A DNA stretch of 64,000 nt, taken from Topomyia yanbarensis (taxonomy: Eukaryota > Arthropoda > Insecta > Diptera > Culicidae). Position numbers and translations under genes: made by a program. The DNA lies in NCBI RefSeq assembly GCF_030247195.1, contig NC_080672.1:6572001-6636000 (forward strand), given 5' to 3'. This document shows positions 1-9,940 of this stretch, in pieces; position 1 is the stretch's first letter; each line of letters opens with the position of its first letter. The notes beneath the pieces are model-generated. The model worked only from the letters and a program-made list of their open reading frames with translations, searched no databases and had not been told where the DNA came from.

Positions 1-305
1 CGCTATTAATAAAAGCACTCCTTCGTTTCTGTGCCGATTGTGACGTAATCTTTTATGATCCATCCTCGGCATTTTCATCATTCTATCATCCATCCATCGC
101 TGGTAGGTGGCTTGATGATTCACTCGTTGATAGTTTACCGGGCTAATCGGTGTGTTAAAATTAATCAGGATGAATTAAGAACAATACGGGCTGTGGCTTT
201 TTCATTGTTTTGATGCGGGAATCGTTTGTTTATATACAATGGCTGGGTCATTTTTAACTTTGCATTCTTCTCGATCATTGGTAAAGGTTGACGATAAATA
301 TAGTG
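1..305. other. No recognisable feature
   Basis: AT-rich non-coding sequence. I see no long open frame, splice pair, inverted repeat or match to the other repeats of the window. Confidence 0.5.
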
Positions 306-1613
306 CACGGTGTGTTTGGTAGAACAATTTTATTCGAAAAAATCGGCATCGCTAAAACTTCAGCATGTGATAGAATGAGCTTTTCCCTTTCATTTGAAAG
401 TAAAATAAAAATATTCTGTCGGGGGCTCCAGAACAACTTTTTATTTTAAAGTTTTTTTGTTTGAAAACTTAGGTTTTTCAATGAAACTGGTTAACATTTT
501 TGCCTCTAGGTAGTACTTTAGACATTCAAATATTACCAAAAGTGAGAAACTGATGGACAATTTCATTGTGTACAACTTTGTAGAAAACTACATCGCGATC
601 TAAAATCGCCAGAGAAAGCTATTAAATGTTTATCAAAGTTTTTAGATTTGCGAGGAAGTGTACTCGATTTGGTAATAAAATTTCAGGACAAGCAAAAATC
701 TGCTTCTATAAATTCTGATGAAATGAATCTACCCCAAAAGATAACAAACATGGATCCAAAACTCGAAGAGCTTTTCTTTTCTTTTTCAATCATCTTTCTT
801 TTAATGTTGATAAAGACAAACAGGATTCTCAACCCAAAATTGCAATAAAATCCGTCGTTTATTACAATGACTCGAACTGTCTACTTTAGTTCATTCAAAT
901 ATAAAGTTTGAATTTAAGCCAATTGTATTTTACCAGGCAGGATAGGATCAGGAAGAAGGGTCATTCTAGTTTACATTAGCTATCCCCTAGAGCGAGAAAA
1001 GAAATGAAAAAGGCATGATAAAATCCTTTACTACATTAACCAACATCTTGAAAAGGTATAAGATTATCGAAGAAATTTGGGCAACACCTTTCCACACCTC
1101 CTTGTTCATAAAGTGTCATTTTCGCCCTAGACCCGGAGAAATCTGAAAATATATTTTTTCTGCTGAGAATGGAACTTTGTATACATTGAAATTTATCTGA
1201 ATTTGCTGTTCATTTAAACCCAACATTTTGTGTAAGTCCTTGTTAATCAACTTCTTAATCCATAGGCGCGGGGCATACCTAAAAATATAAAATTTTAATA
1301 ACTTTCTCGGGTGATTTTATATCGATTTATAGCGTTCTACGAAGTTGTAGACAATGGGATTGTTCATCAGATTCTCACTTCTAATATTTTTTGAATTTCT
1401 ATAGTACCAATTAGTAGCAAAAATGCGAATTATTTTCATAAAAAAACTTATGTTTTCAATCAAAAAACTTTAAAATAAAAAGTTGTTCTAGACCCCCCGA
1501 CAGAATATTTTAATTTTACTTTCAAATGAAAGGAAAAAGTCCATTCTTTCATATCCCGAAGTTTTACAGATGCCGAATTTTTTTGAATAAAGTTGTTCGA
1601 CAAAGACACCGTG
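306..1613. mobile_element. Foldback-type element with ~170-bp inverted ends
   Basis: Two long inverted arms bound this segment, at about 306-474 and 1446-1613. Outer edges read CACGGTGT and ACACCGTG. Shared landmarks in both arms, in opposite orientation, include the CTTTCATTTGAAAGTAAAAT block, the TATTCTGTCGGGGG block and the AACTTTTTATTTTAAAG block. Identity looks like roughly 80% by eye, so the element is old. The ~970-bp interior has only short open frames (for example 648-848) with no protein family I recognise, so I read it as non-autonomous. I could not identify a target-site duplication, so the superfamily is unassigned. Confidence 0.65.
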
Positions 1614-2164
1614 AGTGTGTCTTAGAAAGCACCCCCGTGTATCCCGGTTAAAATTGAGATTCAATAGAGTTTCTGTACACATGTTAAAAAGAGTGTTCTT
1701 GAATGTAATATTTAGCACGGCTAAAATTTTGTACATGAAGGTATGTCTTCATCAGACGTTAATGTGAAGAATTGTCCCCAATTTGTGTGGATCCATCAAC
1801 TTCAACATCCACAGTAATTGATTCATTAAGAGGTTAAATGCTACTATCTTTTGATATTCCTAATGCCGCCTGTATAGGCACGGAAAGGAATAAATAAATT
1901 GAGATCAGATCAGCAACCAATTCAACCAGGTCTTCGTAGCTCCAGAAACAGAAGCTTCATGGTTTTCAAACAGTTAGCTACGAATCGTGGTACAGGCAAA
2001 TGTTCAGCGGTCGTTTGATTAGAACTGAACCAGATTTTGGTTTTCAGTTATTGGTGGCTCTGCTCTGAGTATTTTCACTTTTACACCGTCGCTTTGGAAA
2101 GTTTCCTTGTTATTAGTGCAAGTCATATACAATTCGAAATGCAAAATTGGTAAACATTTTTTCA
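1614..2164. other. No recognisable feature
   Basis: Non-coding sequence between the foldback element and a small palindrome. No supported gene, RNA or repeat seen. Confidence 0.5.
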
Positions 2165-2200
2165 ACTGAACGGTATAAAAATATGATATTTCCGTTCAGT
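2165..2200. repeat. Short perfect-arm palindrome
   Basis: Nine-base perfect arms, ACTGAACGG (2165-2173) and CCGTTCAGT (2192-2200), enclose an AT-rich 18-base centre that can partly pair. It may be a relic end of a larger element or a chance hairpin. Confidence 0.4.
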
Positions 2201-2370
2201 ATAACGTTTTAAATGTTTGAAATCTATCGTGATATAACGGGTAATATGGCCTTCCTTGCTTTAGCCCTTTAGCACGTTGGATGCAATGGCACCGGGTAAA
2301 ACAGGCCAAAATGTTCTTCCTACTCATTTAAACAAACTTTTAAGCACACTTCCATAGTAATTCTTCAAAA

Positions 2371-2563
2371 GGGCTAATGAGACTTTTGTAAACAAACTTA
2401 TTTCGCTCATTATTCCGCTACCGAGTTGAATTTCATGAAAAATACACATGAATCAACATCTTTATCCTTGGTAGAATCAATTTCAAATGTTTTCTGTGTT
2501 GAAATGATAACAAATTAGGAGAAATCAGCAAAACAAAAGTTTGTTTACAAATCTGATTAGCCC
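2371..2563. mobile_element. 193-bp MITE with ~26-bp inverted ends
   Basis: The left end reads GGGCTAATGAGACTTTTGTA and continues AACAAAC. The right end is GTTTGTTTACAAATCTGATTAGCCC. The two arms pair over about 25 bases with a few mismatches. Length, non-coding interior and terminal inverted repeats fit a MITE. No convincing target duplication is visible, so I do not assign a superfamily. Confidence 0.65.
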
Positions 2564-3093
2564 TATTCAAATGTTGATATGGACTTAACACAGATGCCTT
2601 AAGTGCTGCGAAATTTCAAAATCGGTTACCTATGTCTGCTTGTATTTACCGAAACCAAAATTCAGATTCACCGCCTCCCTCATTCATTAACTGAACTGAA
2701 ATTTTATGGCGAATCGAATGCTTGAGTGCAAAAAAAAAAAATTAAAATCCTTCACCAACTAAAGCAGTCATTTGTTATTATTTGGACACTTTTAATGTAG
2801 AAGTTGGCATCTTCTACATTTACGAGCATAAGTGAACTGCGTAATCTATATCTGGTAGACTATTCCTCAATAATCCCTCTCAGAGCTAGCATCGAAAAAA
2901 AATTCAGTTTGCTTCTGAAACTGAACATGTCCGTACCACAATGCTCTGTGTCGGGACAACGAATGACAAGGGAAACGAACGAAACATTTCATTCATCGTG
3001 GTGGGCATGAATTGAATTTCGTTTCTCTTTCAAATTCACGCAGGGATGTCAATTTTTTAAGTCTTCCTTTTAATTCAACTACGTATGTTATAA
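2564..3093. other. No recognisable gene
   Basis: A 68-codon open frame (2804-3010) lies here, but it has no family resemblance and length expected by chance. Nothing else supported. Confidence 0.45.
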
Positions 3094-3229
3094 TAAAATG
3101 CACTTGCACTTAACTATTAACAAGAGATACTACTAGAATTTCGATTACAACGTATAGTCTTCTTCGGTGTACGTATTAGTCTAGTCGAAATACTAGAGGT
3201 TTTTAGTAATGAAGGGCAAGTGCATTTTA
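3094..3229. mobile_element. 136-bp hairpin MITE
   Basis: The segment folds end to end. It opens with TAAAATGCACTTGC and closes with GCAAGTGCATTTTA. The inner parts CTAGAATTTCGA and TCGAAATACTAG also pair. Arms are about 48 bases with several gaps. Non-coding; fits a small foldback MITE. Confidence 0.6.
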
Positions 3230-4329
3230 CAGAGACGGATCCAGGGGTCCGAACCAATCGAAATTTTCAACTTGTTCAGTAAAAATACTGTAAAGCACTG
3301 AATTCCACTAAGACCTCAGAAAAAGTTGTGTGTGTAAGTGTGAACAATTTTTTCTCGCCAATTAAAACGCTATCGTTGATATAAAATTTGGGCTGTCTTG
3401 TTCTCTTTCAACTACTAAAGTCTGGCCCTTTTGCAATCTGGATTCATAAAACCGGGTGTTTCTTAGAATTGATGATGATTTTTCATTAAAAAAAAAGAAA
3501 ACTTACTCCAACGATTCTCGCAATCTCTCTTATAAAGTGAAAAACACCTCTTCTACTGATCTGCGATTAACGCCAATTCTGGTGGTGTCGTACACGAAAC
3601 CGAGCAGCACATGAAATTTCGTAATGTAAGTTCCAGTCTTTGCACACAGATTTTCGTATCCCTTATTCGAGTGCTATGTGGAACATTAAATTATGCATCG
3701 CTCTGCTTCAATCCTTCCAATGTCAAAAAAATTGTTCTCCGAAAATTTCAAGCAAAGCGGACTGTTATTCATGGAAATAAATTATTTTTAGCGTAGTAAC
3801 TTTTTATCTTCAAGCAAATGGTGCACAAAACTTTACACGTGTTTTTTTACTCGGAACCATGTCTCTGAAGTCAATACTATGAATGTCTCAAGAACCGTTG
3901 AAGTTATCCCATTAATTATTTTTGTTGAATAACTTGTTCAATTAATTAGTCCTTGACTCATCTTTTTTTGCGAAATTTATGTAGGTTGTATTCTTTTGAT
4001 GCAATTGAAAACGATTTTGTTCATCCCTCTCTTAGACTGATCGGATGGACGGTATTACAAACATCTTCAAAGTTGTTTTAATATGTTTATTGGGCTTGTT
4101 GGGCCTTTTTATGTTGCCTTTTCGTGCTCTCACCAGCCCAAAGTTAGTGTTTCTACTATCCAAGTCCAGCCTTTAGTTAGTGTTTCTACTATGTACCTAG
4201 TGTTCGGAATACTAATGCCTTTTTTTCATGTGCTGAATGTTTTTGCCTTTCTCGCCCTTCATTTCAATTATTTGCCATTCTGCGCAAGGTTGTCAAAATA
4301 TCTAATGTCTCTCTCTCTAATATACTGTA
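3230..4329. other. Mostly unassigned; short repeat relic at 3234-3290
   Basis: Bases 3234-3290 (CGGATCCAGGGGTCCG, then a CAACTTGTT block) match a repeat seen again at 39483-39570. The remainder is AT-rich and non-coding as far as I can tell. An open frame at 4083-4451 is low-complexity and hydrophobic and crosses the left end of the next MITE, so I do not call it a gene. Confidence 0.45.
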
Positions 4330-5693
4330 ATAGGGGAACATGGGGAGACTTGACCAACCGCAGAATTTTATTATTGGCTATGACGTGTGCTGTTAGGTTC
4401 TTAAAAATGTCTCAAAAGTATTTTTATACTTGTTTCTATCTCTTAAGATAATTTTAAAAGTTTGGATTGAAAAATCCTTTATTTATAGAAAATATTCCGT
4501 AACTAATAAATTTGCATTAAATGATGTCATATTTTTTTTATCAAACTTTGTACAGTAGGATTCCGTTTTTGGCAACAATATATTTTTTTCAGTTGCCAAA
4601 ACAGGAACCGTGCTAAAAATGGAACCTTACTTTTAAAGCTTTTATTTTCAATTTGTTACATCATAAATGTTACAACAACAGTAATTATATAAGAATATGT
4701 GATATGAAATGAAATGATAGAAGAAAATCAGTAAATATAATTTTATTTGCTATGCCCGCCCCCATAAAATGTAGTAAATATGACTCCCATGTCTGGAAAA
4801 AGTCAAAAGTGATATCAATTATTACAACCAAATGCGTATGAGCATTTTGTAAAAGATTTACTATGTACAACAACAATGTTGCCAAAAACGGAACCCCTTT
4901 GTTGCCAAAAACGGAACCTTTTTGTTGCAAAAAATTGAGCATGCCAAAAACGGAACGTGCCAAAAACGGAATCTTACTGTATGGGCATATCTACTCGACT
5001 AATAATTACTTTTAAAGTACTCATAGATCATCTTATTCCTTATGAAATAGTGAAATGGTTTTACATAAATCGGAACATTGGAAAAGTTTGCACAACATTG
5101 AACGCAATAACTGTTGTTGGGGAGACTTGACCAAGAATTTATGGAGAGACTTGACAAAGCAGCAATAAGCTGAAGAAAGATACACAATTTCTGATTTCTG
5201 ATACTATTCTGTAGTACTCACTTTTATTGTTAATCACGTCACTAACAAATCTCACCTCCAACATCAGACTTTCTATTTTAGTACGAGTACACAAAGTTAG
5301 GAGTGATATTGCAGATTTCGTGATGTGTGAACATGCAATGTAATCAGCACAGTTAATCTGTAAAAGAAATTGCATTTAAAAAAATAGAAATTCATGAAAA
5401 ACAACCCTTTTCTATTTTTTTAACTGCTACCTTAAGATCTCGACTATATGTAAAAAAGGATTACAGTATGTTTTATGTCATTATCTTTCGTTCAGATTTT
5501 TCACACTTCTCTTGGTCAAGTCGTCTCAGATCTTGACCAAAACAAAAACGTTCACAGAAAAACTTATAACATAAATTAAAAACTCTGAACTTTGCACGTT
5601 ATATCTCAATGACTTTTGAAGGATTGAAAACTTTTTTAGAATTTTATGCAGGTTTGGTTGAAAACCTGGTCAAGTCTCCCCATGTTCCCCTAT
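4330..5693. mobile_element. TA-flanked MITE with 27-bp perfect inverted ends
   Basis: The left end at 4330 starts ATAGGGGAACATGGGGAGAC and continues TTGACCA. The right end at 5667-5693 is its exact reverse complement, giving 27 paired bases. With the element taken as starting GGGGAAC, both flanks show TA, suggesting a TA target duplication as in Tc1/mariner-type elements. The interior is non-coding. It contains a nested element at 4553-4979, so the original length was about 935 bp. Related ends occur at 28356, 42165 and 62555. Confidence 0.8.
4553..4979. mobile_element. Nested Tc1/mariner-like MITE (427 bp, TA duplication)
   Basis: The ends are CAGTAGGATTCCGTTTTTGG and its near-perfect reverse complement CCGTTTTTGG...CTTACTG at 4957-4979, with TA on both sides (4551-4552 and 4980-4981). 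CAGT ends plus a TA duplication are characteristic of the Tc1/mariner group. The motif GCCAAAAACGGAAC recurs four times near the right end (about 4878-4970), a subterminal repeat pattern. A 92-codon antisense frame over it is not a gene. Confidence 0.8.
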
Positions 5694-5819
5694 ACCAGTC
5701 GTAAAGGTCATCTAACCTATACTGCATGAATGTCTAATGAATTTGTTGTTTCTTCCTTTGTATTTTTCTTTTTCGGCGTGTTGTTTCTTTCTTTTCGTTT
5801 TCATCCTCGGCGACACTCG
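4980..5819. other. Right part of the outer MITE and its flank
   Basis: To 5693 this is the interior and right end of the 4330-5693 element. From 5694 to about 5819 it is flanking DNA leading into a LINE relic. No gene seen. Confidence 0.5.
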
Positions 5820-6505
5820 GCACACGGCAATATGTTAATGACTACATGGTTATAAAAACGCGTTGCGGAAGTGAGATCAAAATTCAAAGGTCAGTGCGCC
5901 AAGGTGTTCCGGTTTCAATGATTTTGCTCGTTATCTATTTGCGACCTCGATAAACTGCGGAGACAATTCCTTAACGCAGTATTGAATGGATTCGTGGATG
6001 ACATCTCTATGTTTATCGGAAGTGAATTTCAGTTACTTGCATTCATAAACAATAATTAAACATCTTTGCCGATTTCGCAGCTGTTTCTGGAGCAAAACTT
6101 AACAACCAGAAAACAAACACTTGCGGTTCTATGGGCACTACCCATAGATGGGTAGTACAAACATGTATGTGGATGAACAACTCCAGAAATCTTAATCTTA
6201 CGCAGGAAATTTGTAATTCTGATCTGATCTAAATCTGATACGCAATCATTCATTCCCCATTGCCTTCGAAATATTATTACTACCAAAATGCCAAGGAGGC
6301 TTAAACTTACACTCACCGTCTATCAATGCTAGCGTCCTGCTAATCTTGCAGCTCAGGCCCATACCTTTCATCTTCGTCTACAAAAATCAAATTTATATAC
6401 AATAGACGTCTCAGGGCACCATGGCCGGATACTCTACTGATGTTGGGAAACTCAATCCCGTTCAGGTCTGAACAGTGCACTCAAAACAGCGGATCGCGCA
6501 AGTAT
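5820..6505 (+). pseudogene. Dead LINE reverse transcriptase fragment
   Basis: Relic of the reverse transcriptase of a non-LTR retrotransposon. In one frame (from about 5840) it reads RSVRQGVPVSMIL, the RT motif normally written RQGxPLS. In a second frame (about 5979-6056) it reads GFVDDISMFIG, the catalytic xxDD box. In a third (about 6063-6130) it reads FADFAAVSGAKLNNQKT, the conserved helix and SGxKLNxxKT that follow the active site. Near 6290 a stretch reads CQGGLNLHSPSINA, resembling the GGLGL motif of the LINE C-terminal region. At least three frameshifts and several stops separate these. The endonuclease and 5' part are absent, and the clade cannot be fixed by eye. The TTAA MITE at 6508 ends the relic abruptly. 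Confidence 0.75.
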
Positions 6506-6507
6506 GT

Positions 6508-7176
6508 TTAACCCTTTATAAGGCAGTGGCAACTATATTGGCACCTTTTCGTTTCGTTCATAACGCAGAAATATGGAGTGAGAAGTGTTCCAATCTTATG
6601 AAATCTACTTGTTAGGAGTCTGGCAACTCTTCTTATTACTTTTTATTGAGATACAGTGAAAAGTGTCAGATTGGTAAAGAGTTTTTTGAAAAAAATACGG
6701 CGATTTCCTTTTGGACAATAAAATTAGCTCGATTTTGAAAAAAATACTCTTGGTGATGCAAATTTGTAAAAACAACTGTTTTTAATCGGAAATTTGGTTT
6801 ATGAGTGGTAAAAATTGTAAGGAAAAAAATTAAATGAATAAATGAACGTCTGTAATCTGTGGTCAACTTATCCTCAGAATCCAGGGGTTATTTACTGTTA
6901 ATCAGGTAACAACCACTAACTCACCTTAATTTCTTTCTGAATTTCCGATCCAGCTCGATTTGTCTTTATATTTCTACCAATCTTGTTGGAAATACATCAA
7001 ACTTTACGAAGACTGACGTTTTCTAACGGCGGTACGGGCGGTACCAAGTATATTTTCAAAACATTATTTTATTACGAAATAAATGTAAATATATTCTAAA
7101 CTGAGTGAAAGAACCGTGTTTCTATTAATATAACATCCATTAATAGCCCCAAACTCTGGTCCTTATAAAGGGTTAA
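6508..7176. mobile_element. TTAA-flanked piggyBac-like MITE
   Basis: TTAA at 6508-6511 and 7173-7176 flanks inverted ends CCCTTTATAAGG and CCTTATAAAGGG (12/12). The TTAA duplication and CCC start are hallmarks of piggyBac-type elements. The interior is non-coding. A second, shorter copy in opposite orientation lies at 52370-52639. It sits directly against the LINE relic on its left. Confidence 0.75.
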
Positions 7177-7452
7177 GCCCACACGAATATGCAAGTGGTG
7201 ACACGATTATACAAACGAATGTATACACCCGAAGGTACATACACACAACACACACGCCCTCGTGATCCACCCCATTAGCATACAATCGCTCGAGTTCTAC
7301 GCGATAATACAACCCTGGTCACAAAGGTCTAGGTCCACAATCTCGTAAACAAATAAGTGCCCCAGTGATTAAGTAACCTTTTTACCACCTACGAATTTGA
7401 ATGGTGAATGGTCAAGTGTGATTATACAAACGCGTGACCCTCGCGAACCTGA
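7177..7452. repeat. Interspersed repeat flanking the duplication
   Basis: This stretch shares short blocks with the sequence inside the following duplication, such as CACACGAATAT followed by CAAG (7183 and about 7639) and TACAAACGC. It appears to be part of an unidentified interspersed repeat into which a LINE 3' end was inserted. I see no coding capacity. Confidence 0.4.
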
Positions 7453-8248
7453 GTCACTTCCGGAAGCATCTATCTTTGGTCTTAGTAGCCTACGTCCATG
7501 CTTTCAGTCGGATTTTTTTTCAATTGCGCTTGCATGCACTAGACAACTTTCAGGGTATATGCTAGGAACTCTGGGAATAGGAACTCTTTTCTGAACTGTA
7601 CGTTCAAGTCACACTCGCGGTCCACACGAATATTCAAGAACTCATATAAGATAGTACTCGCGACATACAAACGCCTTCACGATCAAATACTCAAATACAA
7701 ACACCAAAACTCTTTGTGATCATCTACACACATTTACGTCCGCGACCTCTCAAACCTGAAAACGCCCCGGAACATACAAACGCCCATCCACACCCTCACA
7801 TCCGGAAGCATGGAGAAGTGAACTACTATTTGACGCAGTTTTTGTCCGGGCATGGATGCTACCGGACATACCGACACCGGTTCGGACACGCTTCGTCACC
7901 CTTTTGCTCGGAGTACGTGAACGTGCAAGAGACACCGGAACACGTGGTCTTCGAATGCCCCAGGTTCGAAGAAGTCCGAAGGGGTATGCCTGATATAACA
8001 GTGGACAATATCGTCGAAGAGATGTGCTGAGACGAGCATATCTGGGACGCTGTTATTGGCTATAATGCCACCATGGAACCACAAATCGGATGTCGGGAGA
8101 AATTCCGCCGCCGGGTACGGTAGGGTAGATTCACCACCGTAGACTACCCGATTGAATTGGGACAAAAGGGGGAGCTAATTGGCTCACGAAACAAACACCG
8201 GTAACGAAAGAAATTCCGTTGTCGTGGAACTCTCAGTCGGAGTAGGAT
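7453..8248. repeat. 796-bp tandem duplication, copy 1
   Basis: Bases 7453-8248 are repeated immediately at 8249-9044 with an offset of 796. I found no difference on reading the two through. The unit holds part of an unidentified repeat, the C-terminal end of a dead LINE (7809-8030) and the start of that LINE's 3' UTR. The copy begins GTCACTTCCGGAAGCATC. The base before it differs from that before copy 2, which fixes the left boundary. Confidence 0.9.
7809..8030 (+). pseudogene. LINE C-terminal fragment, copy 1
   Basis: The frame reads HGEVNYYLTQFLSGHGCYRT and then a cysteine/histidine cluster FCSEYVNVQETPEHVVFEC. Such a CxxC...H....C cluster follows the reverse transcriptase in Jockey/R1/I-type LINEs. 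The second cysteine of the pair is tyrosine here (TAC, one transition from TGC). Translation stops at TGA (8028-8030), where the continuing frame suggests CGA. Sequence related to the normal C-terminus (DEHIWDAV) continues after the stop. The fragment is 5'-truncated at about 7809, normal for LINE insertions. It cannot encode a functional protein. Confidence 0.75.
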
Positions 8249-9044
8249 GTCACTTCCGGAAGCATCTATCTTTGGTCTTAGTAGCCTACGTCCATGCTTT
8301 CAGTCGGATTTTTTTTCAATTGCGCTTGCATGCACTAGACAACTTTCAGGGTATATGCTAGGAACTCTGGGAATAGGAACTCTTTTCTGAACTGTACGTT
8401 CAAGTCACACTCGCGGTCCACACGAATATTCAAGAACTCATATAAGATAGTACTCGCGACATACAAACGCCTTCACGATCAAATACTCAAATACAAACAC
8501 CAAAACTCTTTGTGATCATCTACACACATTTACGTCCGCGACCTCTCAAACCTGAAAACGCCCCGGAACATACAAACGCCCATCCACACCCTCACATCCG
8601 GAAGCATGGAGAAGTGAACTACTATTTGACGCAGTTTTTGTCCGGGCATGGATGCTACCGGACATACCGACACCGGTTCGGACACGCTTCGTCACCCTTT
8701 TGCTCGGAGTACGTGAACGTGCAAGAGACACCGGAACACGTGGTCTTCGAATGCCCCAGGTTCGAAGAAGTCCGAAGGGGTATGCCTGATATAACAGTGG
8801 ACAATATCGTCGAAGAGATGTGCTGAGACGAGCATATCTGGGACGCTGTTATTGGCTATAATGCCACCATGGAACCACAAATCGGATGTCGGGAGAAATT
8901 CCGCCGCCGGGTACGGTAGGGTAGATTCACCACCGTAGACTACCCGATTGAATTGGGACAAAAGGGGGAGCTAATTGGCTCACGAAACAAACACCGGTAA
9001 CGAAAGAAATTCCGTTGTCGTGGAACTCTCAGTCGGAGTAGGAT
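8249..9044. repeat. 796-bp tandem duplication, copy 2
   Basis: Second copy of the unit starting at 7453. It ends at 9044 (GGAGTAGGAT), after which unique LINE 3' UTR continues. The junction 8248/8249 joins mid-UTR sequence to the start of the unit without added bases or flanking target duplication. This argues for segmental duplication or an assembly artefact rather than two transpositions. Confidence 0.9.
8605..8826 (+). pseudogene. LINE C-terminal fragment, copy 2
   Basis: Identical to the fragment at 7809-8030, with the same cysteine-to-tyrosine change and the same TGA stop. The shared lesions show that the LINE was already dead when the 796-bp segment was duplicated. Confidence 0.75.
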
Positions 9045-9590
9045 AATAATGGAGTTGATCTCGACAAAGCTGGGAGCAAAATGGCTCAAGGAAGCGGGTT
9101 TTGGTGTCGGGAGAAATTCCTTCGTCGGGAAACTATCGGTCGGAGTAGGGTGAGTTCACCGTTGGGCACTATCCAAGTAGATCGTCATAAGGCCAGAAGC
9201 TGAATGACTCACGGAAACATGAGCTAAATGGCTCAAAGAATCGGCACCTAACCGGCTCACGGGAACGAGAGCTAATGGCGACGTAATGGAAGGAGACAAG
9301 AAGTAAGAGAAGAATTGAGAGTTAAATGAAAGCTCATAGGTCGAGCCATTCCATGAACCAAGTAAGGCTCCGAGATAGAGCAAAAGAAAGAGGTGCGACG
9401 AAAGCACAACGATCCCCCCACGAAGTAATACCTTGAAGTAGTTCCGTGGGGAAGAAGGGCGTGAAAAGTAAGGATTGTTTTTAGTGGTTAGGCACGAACG
9501 TAAGTCGTGAGTCCCACACAGTGCCAATACACTACAGGCCAGGCTTTTGAAGCCTTTTAAACCTTACTATAAAAAACACCCCCACAACAG
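9045..9590 (+). mobile_element. LINE 3' untranslated region
   Basis: This continues the 3' UTR of the LINE whose C-terminus lies in the duplication. A degenerate sub-repeat built on GAGAAATTCC followed by YCGKGG, then CGGAGTAGG, occurs at 8097, 8204, their duplicates and 9109. The phrase GCTNAATGGCTCA also recurs (8175, 9076, 9200, 9222). The element seems to end near 9590. A 123-codon antisense frame (9527-9156) is a shadow of this GC-richer UTR. Confidence 0.6.
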
Positions 9591-9754
9591 AAGCATACAT
9601 TGTTTTGAAGATAAGTCAAAACATGATGAAAAAACCCTATGTCCTTTTAATCAGTTTTGTCTAATAGCTATGAACTAGCATTATCTGCCACAGTTCGTTT
9701 CGTTTCACAGAATCGTACGCTACCTTGAAATCCAATAAAAAAATATTCCTTTTT

Positions 9755-9940
9755 CTCTGTCCATCTGGACCCTAGATATAGGCGCATGCACACATGGACC
9801 GGGACCAGCAAACTTACTACCTTTCCAAAGAAAGGCGTGACAGAAGGTTTTTCACCTCAGAAAATTTCAACGACTTTGACTGGTATTGAACTCAGACCCA
9901 GAAAGATAAGAAGTGGTCACGTTATCCGTTACGAATCTTA
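9755..9940 (-). mobile_element. Degenerate tRNA-derived SINE
   Basis: This is a diverged copy of the SINE at 61510-61708. It shares TTTTTCACCTCAGAAAAT, GGACCGGGACCA, the CTTTCCAAAGAAAGGCGTGA block and a relic B box (plus strand TGGTATTGAACTCAG). The A-box end near 9930 is decayed. Minus orientation. Confidence 0.65.

Noticed and set aside
2832..2849. 18-base match GTGAACTGCGTAATCTAT to 47553-47570
   Set aside because: Flanking similarity is too weak to decide between a repeat relic and chance.
4083..4451. 122-codon hydrophobic plus-strand frame
   Set aside because: It runs across the left terminus of the 4330 MITE, so its end is element sequence; no family resemblance.
7716..8826. Two identical 104-codon frames as a duplicated gene
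   Set aside because: They are the 5'-truncated C-terminus of a LINE fused to upstream repeat DNA and carry a stop in the conserved region.
9156..9527. 123-codon minus-strand open frame
   Set aside because: It lies antisense to the GC-richer 3' UTR of a LINE, shows no domain, and its amino-acid mix is that of a shadow frame.
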